NCBI RefSeq assembly: GCF_017163935.1
Contig: NZ_JABVZR010000001.1
Location: 1,612,001 to 1,676,000 of the forward strand
DNA from: Novosphingobium terrae
Lineage (GTDB): Bacteria; Pseudomonadota; Alphaproteobacteria; Sphingomonadales; Sphingomonadaceae
DNA: 64,000 nucleotides
Direction of reading: 5' to 3'
The notes beneath the pieces are model-generated. The model made no database searches and had not been told where the DNA came from. It saw nothing but the letters and a program-made list of their open reading frames with translations. Shown piece after piece: positions 10,400-19,358 of the stretch (its first letter is position 1; each line of letters opens with the position of its first letter). Position numbers and translations under genes: made by a program.

Positions 10400-10470
10400 A
10401 ACCTGTTTTCCGGGAGGTTCCCTCAGCGTGATGCCTCCCGCACGCCGATATCCTTGGGGAGGGATTTGCC

Positions 10471-12042
10471 ATGAGATCGAAGCTGAGCCGCTCCGCAACG
10501 CAGCTTGCTATCCTGCCGCTTGCCTTCACTTTGGGGGGCGGGGTTGGCCATGCCTCGCCAGCCTCCTCTACCTCATGTGACGCGGCAGCCCGTGCGACGC
10601 TTTCCGATGGGCAAATCACCGGGGCGACGCTGGTGGCTCAGGGCGCCATGCCCGCGCCGCCCGGTTTCAACGGTGCGGCGCCCAACCAGGCGAGCCTCGA
10701 TCTCTATGCCTCCCTGCCAGCCTTCTGTCGCATTCAGGCCGATCTGCATCCTGCCCCGGATTCTGACATCAAGATCGAGGTCTGGGCACCTGTCCAGGGC
10801 TGGAACGGGCGGCTGCAACTGCTGGGCAATGGCGGCTATCAAGGGGCGATCCAATATGGTGATATGGCGCTTGGCCTGAGCAAATCCTATGCGGTGGCCT
10901 CAAGCGACACCGGGCATAGGCCAGAACACAATCAGGATTTCTACGTCGGCCATCCCGAAAAGGTTGTCGATTGGGAAGTCCGCGCCGTGCATGAAACAGC
11001 TGTGGCGGCTAAGGCGGTGGTCGCCAGCCTGTTTGGCACAGGACCCAAATATTCCTACTGGAACTCCTGCAGCACCGGGGGGCGACAAGGCTGGATTGCA
11101 GCGGAATATTATCCGCAGGATTTTGATGGATTGGCCATTGGCGACCCCGCCAATCCGATGACGCGGCTACAGGGCAGTTCGCTCTGGCTCAATCTGATGC
11201 TCAACCGTTCGGCCACCAGCTTTATCTCACAGGAAAAATGGGCGCTGATCCATCAGAGCTTCACTCGCGCCTGCGATGCGCAGGATGGGCTGAAGGACGG
11301 TCTGGTGGAAAACCCGCTGGCCTGCCGTTTCGACCCCCAACAGTTGCTGTGCAAGGGAGAGGATCAAACCTCCTGCCTCACTGCCCCTCAGCTGGACTCG
11401 CTCAGAGCGGTGACGCGCGGCATGCGGAGCAAGAGCGGGCAGCAGCTCTATCCCGGCTATCCGATGGGTTCGGCCTTGTTGCCGGGGCCGGTCGGGGGCA
11501 AGAACCCGGACCCTTCCGCGCCGCAGACTTATCGTATCCTCTACAAGGACCCGAGTTGGGACTTCCATCGCTTCGATGTCGAGACCGATATTCCGCGAGC
11601 CGACAGGCTGGGCTATCAGACGATGAATGCGGTCAATCCGGAAAAGCTCAAAGCGCTCTTCGCGCGCGGCGGCAAGGTGCTGATGTATCACGGTTGGGAT
11701 GATCCGGCGATTACGCCGATGATCGGGCTCAAGCTCTACAGCGATGCGGTGCAGGCCAACGGCGGGCCGAAGAAGACGAAGGATCTGATCCGCCTGTTCA
11801 TGATCCCCGGCAAGGCCCATTGCGGCAATCCCTTCGACCAGATGGAAGTGATCACCCGCTGGGTCGAGCAGGGCGTGGCGCCGGATACGATCACGGTGTC
11901 CTATGCCGCGGTGACCGCAGGCGACGCTCCGCATGGTCCCCGCATCCGCAAGGTCTGCGCATGGCCTCAGACGTCCCGCTACAAGGGGCAGGGCAGCGTG
12001 GATGATGCCGCCAGCTTTGCCTGCGTCAAATCCGGCACGTGA
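10471..12042 (+). CDS. Tannase/feruloyl esterase family protein (copy 2)
   Basis: 523-aa exported esterase with a Sec signal ending around residue 28-32. The catalytic set is NSCSTGG (C200/S201), HGWDDP (D411) and KAHCG (H450/C451). It has GGGAGGGA-type pyrimidine-poor spacing and a GAGGG ribosome site at about 10458-10463. It is separated from the MmgE/PrpD gene by 71 nt and may have its own promoter or be co-transcribed. It is diverged from copy 1 outside the active-site blocks, suggesting a different ester rather than a recent duplication. Cytoplasmic neighbours are lacking; substrate unknown. Confidence 0.92.
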   Translation: MRSKLSRSATQLAILPLAFTLGGGVGHASPASSTSCDAAARATLSDGQITGATLVAQGAMPAPPGFNGAAPNQASLDLYASLPAFCRIQADLHPAPDSDIKIEVWAPVQGWNGRLQLLGNGGYQGAIQYGDMALGLSKSYAVASSDTGHRPEHNQDFYVGHPEKVVDWEVRAVHETAVAAKAVVASLFGTGPKYSYWNSCSTGGRQGWIAAEYYPQDFDGLAIGDPANPMTRLQGSSLWLNLMLNRSATSFISQEKWALIHQSFTRACDAQDGLKDGLVENPLACRFDPQQLLCKGEDQTSCLTAPQLDSLRAVTRGMRSKSGQQLYPGYPMGSALLPGPVGGKNPDPSAPQTYRILYKDPSWDFHRFDVETDIPRADRLGYQTMNAVNPEKLKALFARGGKVLMYHGWDDPAITPMIGLKLYSDAVQANGGPKKTKDLIRLFMIPGKAHCGNPFDQMEVITRWVEQGVAPDTITVSYAAVTAGDAPHGPRIRKVCAWPQTSRYKGQGSVDDAASFACVKSGT

Positions 12043-12091
12043 TCATCGGGCGCCGGGCACAAGCGCGGCGCGACAGGGGAGGTTTTTCGAG

Positions 12092-13825
12092 ATGCGCTCA
12101 TGGTTTTCTGATCGGATGATGCGTGGCGCCGGCGTTGCCGGTGTCGCGATGGCGGTGGGGCTGGCAGGTCTGCCCGGGCAGGCGCAGGCCGCAACGGCGG
12201 ATCGGCTCGATCTGGCGCCGGTCAAACCCGTGGTATCCTGCGAAAGTCTGTCTGCGCTCCGCTTCGATGGTGTGACCGATGCGCCGACCACGGTCACCGC
12301 GTCCAGGGTCGAGCAGACAGAAAAGGGTGCCTATTGCAAGGTGGAAGGCACGGTGGCGCCCACCATCGCCTTCACCGTCGAGCTGCCGATGGAGCGCTGG
12401 ACCCAGCGTTTCCTCGAAAACGCCATGGGCCGCCAGACACCCGCCTGGTCGAGCGGCTGCGCACCGGCCACAGATGGTGAATTTGTCGTGGCTTCCGATC
12501 ACTCCACCGGGGCGGGCGGGGGCCAGACGGATGTTGCCTGGACGTCGCAAATGCAGAAACGCATCGATTATGCCTATCGCGGCAATCATCAGACGGCGCT
12601 GGTGGCCAAGGCGCTGATCCGCGCCTTCTATGGGCAGGCACCCAAATTCTCCTATTTCATGGGCTGTTCGGAAGGGGGCCGTCAGGCGCTGATGGAGGCT
12701 CAGCGCTTTCCCGATGATTTCGACGGGGTGACGGCGGGCGCTCCGGTGGCCATCGACAGCGTCCACAATGTGTTTTTCCACCCCTGGGAGGATCATGTGA
12801 ACCACCGCGCCGATGGTTCGCGCATTCTGGTGAAAGACCGGCTGGCGCTGCTGCATGCGGCGGTGGTGCGGCATTGCGGCACGGCGGCGGGGCTGATCGA
12901 TGGCATGTTGCAGCAACCCACCGCCTGCCGCTTCGATGCGTCATGGGTGCAATGCGCGCCGGGTAAGGAGAGTTCGACGTGTTTGACGCCTGAAGAGGTC
13001 GCTGTGGTGGAGCGTCTCTATCGAGGACCTTCAGGCGATACCGGGCGCAAGCTGGAGATCGGCGGTTGGCCGCTGGGCTCGGAGGGCTTCTGGAAGCTGT
13101 CCACTGCCACCGAATATGGTGATCGCGAAACCAAAGAGGGCTTCGCCATGCGCCGCCTGTTCTTGCCCCCGGATGGTGAGAAAAGCGCCGGGCAGCTTGA
13201 AGCGGAATTCCGCTATGACCAGAGTTTCTATGACAAGACCATGGCTCTGGCCTCGCTCTACAACGCGGCCAACACCGATCTGGCGCCTTTCGAAAAGCGT
13301 GGCGGCAGGCTGATCCTGTGGCATGGTGCGGAAGATCTGATCGTGCAGCCCGAGATCTCGCTGGCCTATTATCAGGGCGTGCAGAAGCTGCTGGGCGCGG
13401 CGCGCACAGACACCTTCCTGCGCTATTTCCTGTTGCCGGGCGTGGGGCATTGCACCGGGGGCGAGGGGCCGAACCAGATCGACCTGCTTACCCCGCTGAT
13501 GGCCTGGACGGAGCTGCATCGTGCGCCCACCAGCCTGACAGCAGGCAAGGTGCAGGATGAGCCGGGCGGTATGGGCCGAGGGCCTACGCCGCCTTATGCC
13601 GCTCCGGCAAAGCCGACCAGCTACACGCGCCCGATTTATCCCTTCCCCCAGGTGGCCCGCTACAGCGGTCAGGGGGATGCGAAGGATGCGGCCAGCTATG
13701 TGTCGGTACGCGGGCCGATCAAACTGCCCCAGACCTATGACACACAGGCTGAAAGGCTGATCGGGCCGGACAATCAGCGGGATTGGAACGTGGTCGACGG
13801 CAAGCTGGTGGATTCAGCGCGATAA
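12092..13825 (+). CDS. Tannase/feruloyl esterase family protein (copy 3)
   Basis: 577-aa exported esterase. The start at 12092 opens a Sec signal (to about residue 33, AQAAT) and follows a GGGGAGG ribosome site; the frame is open upstream but overlaps copy 2. The catalytic set is MGCSEGG (C192/S193), HGAEDL (D415) and GVGHCTGG (H453/C454). It has a long C-terminal tail after the YSGQGDAKDAASYV repeat-like block that copies 1 and 2 also carry in shorter form. Third esterase of the cluster, 49 nt after copy 2 on the same strand. Confidence 0.91.
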   Translation: MRSWFSDRMMRGAGVAGVAMAVGLAGLPGQAQAATADRLDLAPVKPVVSCESLSALRFDGVTDAPTTVTASRVEQTEKGAYCKVEGTVAPTIAFTVELPMERWTQRFLENAMGRQTPAWSSGCAPATDGEFVVASDHSTGAGGGQTDVAWTSQMQKRIDYAYRGNHQTALVAKALIRAFYGQAPKFSYFMGCSEGGRQALMEAQRFPDDFDGVTAGAPVAIDSVHNVFFHPWEDHVNHRADGSRILVKDRLALLHAAVVRHCGTAAGLIDGMLQQPTACRFDASWVQCAPGKESSTCLTPEEVAVVERLYRGPSGDTGRKLEIGGWPLGSEGFWKLSTATEYGDRETKEGFAMRRLFLPPDGEKSAGQLEAEFRYDQSFYDKTMALASLYNAANTDLAPFEKRGGRLILWHGAEDLIVQPEISLAYYQGVQKLLGAARTDTFLRYFLLPGVGHCTGGEGPNQIDLLTPLMAWTELHRAPTSLTAGKVQDEPGGMGRGPTPPYAAPAKPTSYTRPIYPFPQVARYSGQGDAKDAASYVSVRGPIKLPQTYDTQAERLIGPDNQRDWNVVDGKLVDSAR

Positions 13826-13984
13826 AGCCGTGCTTGAGGGAGTGATGAGCGCCCATTGCGCTCTCGCTTCCATCAAGCGGTCCCAAAAAAATGCAGATGG
13901 GCTGGAAGGATTTGTCAGCCGCGAAGGCTCATTGAGTTGAGAGCAGAAAAAGCATCGACATGTGTTGGGGAGGTCAGTTGGGCG

Positions 13985-15439
13985 ATGGAGCGCCGTAAAT
14001 TTCTCGCTGGAATGTCAGCTCTTGCCACGGCGTCGGCCCTGAAACCTTCCTTTGCTTCAGCCATGCAGGGCGGGATGGATATGGGGCCTATGGACATGAA
14101 AGGCCATGCGATGGGGCATGAGCCCGTCGCGCCCCCGCCCGTCGGCAAGGCTGATCACACCTTGCGCATCGAGCCTTGCAAGCTGGAGATCGCGCCGGGC
14201 GTGACGGTCGAGACCACCGCCTTCAACGGCCAGGTGCCCGGGCCGATGCTGCAGCTCAAAAAAGGCGTGCCCACAACCATCGATGTGATCAACGCCACCG
14301 ATGTCGAGGATCTGACCCATTGGCACGGGCTGCACACCGATGTGCGCAACGATGGCGCCATGGAGCAGGGCGCGTCCATGATCAAGCCGGGCGAAACCTT
14401 CCGCTATCACCTGACGCCCGAGCCTTCAGGCACGCGCTGGTATCACACCCATGCCATGGCCGGGGACAATCTCAATCTGGGTGGCTATTCCGGCCAGTTC
14501 GGCTTTCTCACGGTCGATGGCGGGCCCTCGCCGGGGGATTACGATCAGGAGCACTATCTCGCCATCCATCACTGGGTGCCGCATTTCGTGCCGATGGTGA
14601 TGCAGATGCAGGCCATTTCGGCCAATCGTCCCGTCTCGGTGGGATCGGACGTCGCCTATAAATATGCCACGGTCAATTCGCACTGTCTGGGCGCAGGTGA
14701 GCCGTTGCGCGTCAAGAAGGGGCAGCGCGTTCTGCTCCACCTGCTCAATGCCAGCGCGACGGAGAATGTCGTCATGGCGTTGCCGGGGCACACATTCAAG
14801 GTCATCGCGCTCGACGGCAATCCGGTGCCCAATCCGCGCAAGGTCGAGACTCTGTCCATCGCGGTGGCCGAGCGGATCGATTGCATCGTCGAGATGGACA
14901 ATCCGGGGGTGTGGATATTGGGTTCGACCCTGCCCGAAGTGCGCGACATGGGGCTGGGCATCGTTGTGGAATATGCCGGAGAAAAGGGGCGGCCCGTGTG
15001 GCACGATGTGCCGCAGGCCCCATGGGATTATCGGCAGTTTGCCTCGGAAACGCAGGCGCCCACGCCTGACAAGGTCTTCAACCTGCAATTTATCGACGTT
15101 GGCACCCGTGACGGTTCGATGTTCGACACCTGGACCATCAACGGCAAGGCGTGGCCGGAGGTTGACCCGCTGCTGGTGGAAAAGGGCAAGCGCTACCGCA
15201 TGCTGTTCCACAATCTGAGCGGGGACCAGCATCCTATGCATCTGCATCGCCATTCCTTCGAAGTGGTGGCGATCGACGGCAAGCCGATGAGCGGGCTGAT
15301 CAAGGATACGGTCAATGTGCTGCCATATCAGCGTGTTGCTGTTGATTTCATTGCCGATAATCCGGGCGACACCATCTATCACTGCCATATGCAGCTGCAT
15401 ATGGATCACGGTTTCCTCGGGATGATCAAATATGTCTGA
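13985..15439 (+). CDS. Tat-exported multicopper oxidase
   Basis: 484-aa oxidase. A Tat signal (ERRKFLAG) precedes a Met/His-rich stretch (about residues 28-45: MQGGMDMGPMDMKGHAMGH) that may bind copper. All four copper-ligand blocks are present: HWHGLH (H112/H114), WYHTHA (H154/H156), HPMHLH and HCHMQLH (C467). The residue ten after the Cys, where a Met often sits as axial ligand of the type 1 copper, is Phe, as in high-potential laccases. The start at 13985 is chosen because the signal begins there. It probably oxidises a phenolic product of the esterases or a cuprous/metal ion; the following cytochrome c may exchange electrons with it. Confidence 0.9.
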   Translation: MERRKFLAGMSALATASALKPSFASAMQGGMDMGPMDMKGHAMGHEPVAPPPVGKADHTLRIEPCKLEIAPGVTVETTAFNGQVPGPMLQLKKGVPTTIDVINATDVEDLTHWHGLHTDVRNDGAMEQGASMIKPGETFRYHLTPEPSGTRWYHTHAMAGDNLNLGGYSGQFGFLTVDGGPSPGDYDQEHYLAIHHWVPHFVPMVMQMQAISANRPVSVGSDVAYKYATVNSHCLGAGEPLRVKKGQRVLLHLLNASATENVVMALPGHTFKVIALDGNPVPNPRKVETLSIAVAERIDCIVEMDNPGVWILGSTLPEVRDMGLGIVVEYAGEKGRPVWHDVPQAPWDYRQFASETQAPTPDKVFNLQFIDVGTRDGSMFDTWTINGKAWPEVDPLLVEKGKRYRMLFHNLSGDQHPMHLHRHSFEVVAIDGKPMSGLIKDTVNVLPYQRVAVDFIADNPGDTIYHCHMQLHMDHGFLGMIKYV

Positions 15440-15472
15440 GGCTGTCGCATCAGGATTTGGGGAGCAGGGAAT

Positions 15473-15979
15473 GTGACAAAACAGGCGTTAATCGCGGGGC
15501 GTGTCGCTGTCGGCCTGCTGGCGGTCTCTGTGACCATCGCGGCCTTTGGCCAAGGCGGGCAGCATGGCATACCTCAACCGGAAAAGGTCTATGGTGATGG
15601 CGTTACATGGCCGCTCAAGGTCAAGGTGTGGCAATATGACGTCCCGAAGATGATCGAACAGGCCAAGGTGCCCGAAGATGTGAAGGCCGGACGCATTCTC
15701 TGGGTTCAGAAATGCGCTTACTGCCATGATGGCGTCGGCTCACCGACTTACCGCACGATGGGGCCATGGCTGGGCGAAGAGATGATCGCCAACATTGGCG
15801 AAGCCAATGCGAAGAATTTCATCAAGAACGGTGATGTTCGCATGCCCGCCTTCAAATACAATCTGGAGGATGAGCAGATCGACCATCTGATCGCCTTCCT
15901 CAAAACGGTGAAATCCGACCAGAAGCCCACGGCAACTCAGCTTTCCGGGCGGGGCGAGGGGCAGGCGGCCAGCGACTGA
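15473..15979 (+). CDS. Periplasmic c-type cytochrome, single haem
   Basis: 168-aa protein with an N-terminal signal or anchor (about 8-26) and one haem site, CAYCH (C81, C84, H85). M124 in RMPAF is the likely sixth ligand. The GTG start at 15473 is preferred: GGGGAGCAGGGA lies upstream, and the ATG two bases earlier is in another frame. It follows the multicopper oxidase by 33 nt, suggesting that the pair passes electrons. Its C-terminal 30 residues and following intergenic bases recur in the chimeric fragment just downstream. Confidence 0.9.
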   Translation: MTKQALIAGRVAVGLLAVSVTIAAFGQGGQHGIPQPEKVYGDGVTWPLKVKVWQYDVPKMIEQAKVPEDVKAGRILWVQKCAYCHDGVGSPTYRTMGPWLGEEMIANIGEANAKNFIKNGDVRMPAFKYNLEDEQIDHLIAFLKTVKSDQKPTATQLSGRGEGQAASD

Positions 15980-15992
15980 AGGGCTTTGTGGG

Positions 15993-16334
15993 ATGCTCAC
16001 GCGTATCAACCCAGCGATGAACCACTCGCGCCGAGGGCTTTGCCTCGCGGCTATCGCTACCGTGGCTCTGCTCACAGGTTTGTATGGTCAGGAGGCCGCG
16101 GGCGCAGCGTGGCGAGAGGCGCCCGGCATGACCCGGACCATCAAGGATGCGCGCGGCAGGCCGATCGCGGATGTGGCCATCTGTGGTGACGGTGCTGGCT
16201 CACTGACTGGTCGTGATTCAGAATCGCGGTTTGGTGAGGGGGTTCTGGCCTTCCTGCAGAATATGAAACCCGAACAAAAGCCCGTGGCAACCCAGCTTGC
16301 CGGGCGGGACGAAGCTGGCGCTTCCAGGCACTGA
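15993..16334 (+). pseudogene. Chimeric scar: propeller 5' end joined to cytochrome 3' end
   Basis: The frame encodes 113 aa. Residues 1-63 match the start of the downstream Vgb-cytochrome protein: the signal segment and then TIKDARGRPIADVAI against TIKDSAGKPMAGVAI. Residues 84-113 match the end of the upstream cytochrome: AFLQNMKPEQKPVATQLAGR against AFLKTVKSDQKPTATQLSGR. The intergenic bases after it (CTGAAGGGC then GATGC) also copy those after the cytochrome. The order is reversed relative to the two intact genes, as expected if a tandem duplicate (cytochrome-propeller-cytochrome-propeller) lost the DNA between the first propeller and the second cytochrome. It has a signal but no haem motif and no propeller, so it is probably non-functional, though the frame is still open. 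Confidence 0.75.
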
Positions 16335-16347
16335 AGGGCATTTCGAG

Positions 16348-18276
16348 ATGCGCAAGACAATCAAGGCAGCGATGAAGAACCCGAGCCGTGTGATTTCTCT
16401 GGCAGCCATGGCCGCCGTCACATTGCTGGCGGGGGCGCGCGGTTGGGAAGCGATTGGCGCGACCCCGGCCGAACCACCCAGCCTGATCGGCACGATCAAG
16501 GACAGTGCGGGCAAGCCGATGGCCGGAGTGGCGATCACCGCTCAGGCTGACGACAAGCTGTTCAAGACCACTGTCTTCACCGATGAGCGCGGCGACTATG
16601 TCTTCCCGACCTTGCTGGCCGGGCAGTACCGGATCTGGGCGCAGGCGGTGGGTTTCACCACGGCGCGCGCGCAGAGCCCCCTCGATCCTGCCAGGACGGT
16701 GCGTGAGGATTTCACCCTTCCGGTGCTGGCCAAATATGATGCCATGATGACCGGTGCGGACTGGATGAATTCGCTTCCTGAGGACACGCTTCAGCACAGG
16801 AAGATGAAGCAGGTGCTCTTCGTTACCTGCTCGGGTTGCCATGGTTTCGACGTCATCCTCAACAACCGCTTCAACGAGGCGGGCTGGCTGCGGCTGGTCA
16901 AAGCCATGGAATCGGCCGATTACACCGGCTATCGCGGTGGCGATGATATTCCCCCCAACCAGCTCAACTGGGAGGGCTTCGTCATGCGGCGGTTCGAAAA
17001 GGATCTTGCCGCCTATCTGGCCGAGATGCGCGGACCCAATCCCTCGCCCTTCCAGTTGAAACCCCTGCCGCGTCCGACGGGTGAGGCGGCGCGTGCCGTG
17101 ATCACCCAATATGACCTGCCCATCCAGGATCGCCCCAATGAAGACGCCTGGCATCACGGTGACGATTGGATGAGGGGGGAGGCCACCGGCATGCATGGCA
17201 CGGTGGGGCTGCATGATGTGGTTGCGGCGCCTGATGGCATGGCCTGGATCACCCAGTCACGCACCACGGTGGAAACCAACCGCAGCCTGATCAAGCTGGA
17301 CCCGCGTACCGGCGAGATGACGGTCTTTACGCTTCACAATCCGCGCGGTCAGCCGATGTATTTCGAGCAGATCAGCGACAAGGCGCTCGGCCCCAAGGGC
17401 ACGATCTGGATGCATGGCGCAGGCGCGCTGGTGCGGCTCGACACGCTCAGCCCCAACCCTTTCACCGGCTATCCGATTCCCACGGCCTATGGCGGCACGC
17501 AGAATTCGATCGATGGCGACAACATCGGCCGCGCCTGGATCAATGGCAAGTTCGGCATCGTGGAATTCGATCCGGCCAAGCTTGGCGAAAAGGATGTGAT
17601 GTTCCCGGGCTGGGCGCATTATTTGCAGGATGTGGTTGGCAATGGCACGACCTATGGGCAGGCGGCGGATTCTAGGAACAATCCATGGTGGTCGGCCAGC
17701 TATTCCGATGTGGTGGCCACCAAGGATATGAAGACCGGCAAGGTCACGCAATTTGCCATGCATGACAGCAAATATGACGCCCGCAAGGCGCTGATGTCGG
17801 CGGCGGATCTCAAGTTCTTTGATTCCGTGGGCAGCCTCACCTGGGGCAGCACGGCGGGCGATCCTACACCCTGGTCGGAAATGCCGCGCCGTCTGGCCGC
17901 CGACAAGAACGGCACAAAGGTCTGGGTGCCGAACTGGGCCGCCTCCAGTGTGGCCGAAATCGACATCAACACGCACAAGGTGATCTATCACGAGATGCCC
18001 TTCTGGGCGCATCCCTACAAGACAGCGGTGGATCAGAACCACAATGCCTATTGGAGCGTGCAGGCGGGCGAGGGCATGTTCAAGTTCGACGCCAGGACGC
18101 GGCAAATGACCTATTTCCCACTGCCGACCCATGGTTGCAGCCCCCGCCACATGAGCTTTGACGATTATCACAACGAAGCCTGGGTGCCTTGCGATCAGGC
18201 CGATACGGTGGACCGTATCCAGTTCCGCTCGCCGGCTCAACTGGCGGCGCAAAAAGCGGCAGCGAGGGTCAAATGA
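16348..18276 (+). CDS. Carboxypeptidase-regulatory/haem c/Vgb-like propeller fusion
   Basis: 642-aa exported protein. The order is: signal or anchor (about 13-38), a carboxypeptidase-regulatory-like beta domain (about 45-125, TIKDSAGKPMAGVAITA then GDYVFPTLLAGQYRIWA), a c-type haem site CSGCH (C161, C164, H165), and a C-terminal virginiamycin-B-lyase-like beta-propeller (about 280-620) with repeated WIT/AWI/VWVPNW blades. The start at 16348 is chosen because it aligns with the start of the chimeric scar and follows a short spacer. It overlaps the next gene in ATGA. It probably works with the multicopper oxidase and cytochrome as a periplasmic redox sensor or enzyme; no lyase chemistry is proven. 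Confidence 0.82.
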   Translation: MRKTIKAAMKNPSRVISLAAMAAVTLLAGARGWEAIGATPAEPPSLIGTIKDSAGKPMAGVAITAQADDKLFKTTVFTDERGDYVFPTLLAGQYRIWAQAVGFTTARAQSPLDPARTVREDFTLPVLAKYDAMMTGADWMNSLPEDTLQHRKMKQVLFVTCSGCHGFDVILNNRFNEAGWLRLVKAMESADYTGYRGGDDIPPNQLNWEGFVMRRFEKDLAAYLAEMRGPNPSPFQLKPLPRPTGEAARAVITQYDLPIQDRPNEDAWHHGDDWMRGEATGMHGTVGLHDVVAAPDGMAWITQSRTTVETNRSLIKLDPRTGEMTVFTLHNPRGQPMYFEQISDKALGPKGTIWMHGAGALVRLDTLSPNPFTGYPIPTAYGGTQNSIDGDNIGRAWINGKFGIVEFDPAKLGEKDVMFPGWAHYLQDVVGNGTTYGQAADSRNNPWWSASYSDVVATKDMKTGKVTQFAMHDSKYDARKALMSAADLKFFDSVGSLTWGSTAGDPTPWSEMPRRLAADKNGTKVWVPNWAASSVAEIDINTHKVIYHEMPFWAHPYKTAVDQNHNAYWSVQAGEGMFKFDARTRQMTYFPLPTHGCSPRHMSFDDYHNEAWVPCDQADTVDRIQFRSPAQLAAQKAAARVK

Positions 18277-19358
18277 TGCGGTTTCTTTCTCCCATGGCGG
18301 TGGTGCTTGGCTTGTTGGCAGCAGCCCCCGTGCAGGCGCAATGGCACGGGCTGCTCTCCGGCACGCATGAGGATCTGAGTGCTGTCTCTGCCATCGATGG
18401 TCAGATCGCCTGGGTCTCGGGCGCGCATGGCACCGTGCTGCGCACACAGGATGGCGGCACCAGCTGGCAGGCCTGCGCGGTGCCGCCCGGCGCCGCAGGT
18501 CTTGATCTGCGCGGCGTGCAGGGCTTCGACAAGGATACCGCAGTGGCGATGGCCGGAGGGCAGGGGCAAGCTTCCCGCCTGTTCAAGACCGCCGATGGCT
18601 GTCGCACATGGAAGGTGGTCCTGGCCAACCCGGATGCTGCCGGGTCTTTCGAGGCGCTGCGCCGGGCTACGGCCTATGACATCTATCTGCTCGGCCTGCC
18701 GGTGGACGGCAAATTCGTGGTCTATCTCTCACGCAATGCCGGGGATAGCTGGACGCGACAGGTTGATGACGGGCTGGCCGTGCCCTCAGGCGCGCATCCG
18801 GGAGTGGGCGGCAGTTCGGCGATGACCAATGTGCTTTCCTTCATGGCCTTCGGCGGGGCGGGCGAGGGCGCGCCGGTCTACAGCTATGGTCCGCTTTGCA
18901 AGGGCAAGGCCTGCGAAGTCGGCTGGAGCGGTAAGCCCACGCCTCTGGCACAGGGCGGGGTGACGGCTTCTGTGGCCGGGCGCAATGTTATGGTTCCCGC
19001 GACAGGCACCGTCACGGGAATCGGCACGATGCCAGCAACGACGCTGGTGGCGGTGGGGGGCAATCCGCAGCAAGGGGCGGGCGCGGCTGCCTTCAGCACG
19101 GATGGGGGCGCCAGTTGGAAGCCTGCCAGCGTGGCGCCGGGCGGTTATCGGTCAGCGGTCGATTTTGATGGCGATCACAACCGCTTTATCGCTGTGGGGC
19201 CGGAAGGAACGGATGTGACGGTCGATGACGGGCTGATCTGGGCGCCGCTGCGTCCTGCGCCGGGCGGAAGCACCGAGGAGGGCAAGGGCTGGACGGCCCT
19301 CTCGGTTCCCTTCGTGGTCGGGCCGCATGGCCGTATCGGCAGGCTACCCAGCGAATAG
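18273..19358 (+). CDS. Exported YCF48/BNR-type beta-propeller protein
   Basis: 361-aa protein with a Sec signal (MRFLSPMAVVLGLLAAAPVQ region) and repeated propeller blades of the photosystem II stability-factor (YCF48-like) kind: GAHGTVLRTQDGGTSWQ, SRLFKTADGCRTWKVV, LSRNAGDSWTRQV and STDGGASWKPA. The start is set at 18273 because it forms an ATGA overlap with the previous gene; a second Met follows at once. This is the last gene of the cluster. It may be a scaffold or substrate-binding protein for the periplasmic oxidoreductases; its role is not known. Confidence 0.8.
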   Translation: MMRFLSPMAVVLGLLAAAPVQAQWHGLLSGTHEDLSAVSAIDGQIAWVSGAHGTVLRTQDGGTSWQACAVPPGAAGLDLRGVQGFDKDTAVAMAGGQGQASRLFKTADGCRTWKVVLANPDAAGSFEALRRATAYDIYLLGLPVDGKFVVYLSRNAGDSWTRQVDDGLAVPSGAHPGVGGSSAMTNVLSFMAFGGAGEGAPVYSYGPLCKGKACEVGWSGKPTPLAQGGVTASVAGRNVMVPATGTVTGIGTMPATTLVAVGGNPQQGAGAAAFSTDGGASWKPASVAPGGYRSAVDFDGDHNRFIAVGPEGTDVTVDDGLIWAPLRPAPGGSTEEGKGWTALSVPFVVGPHGRIGRLPSE

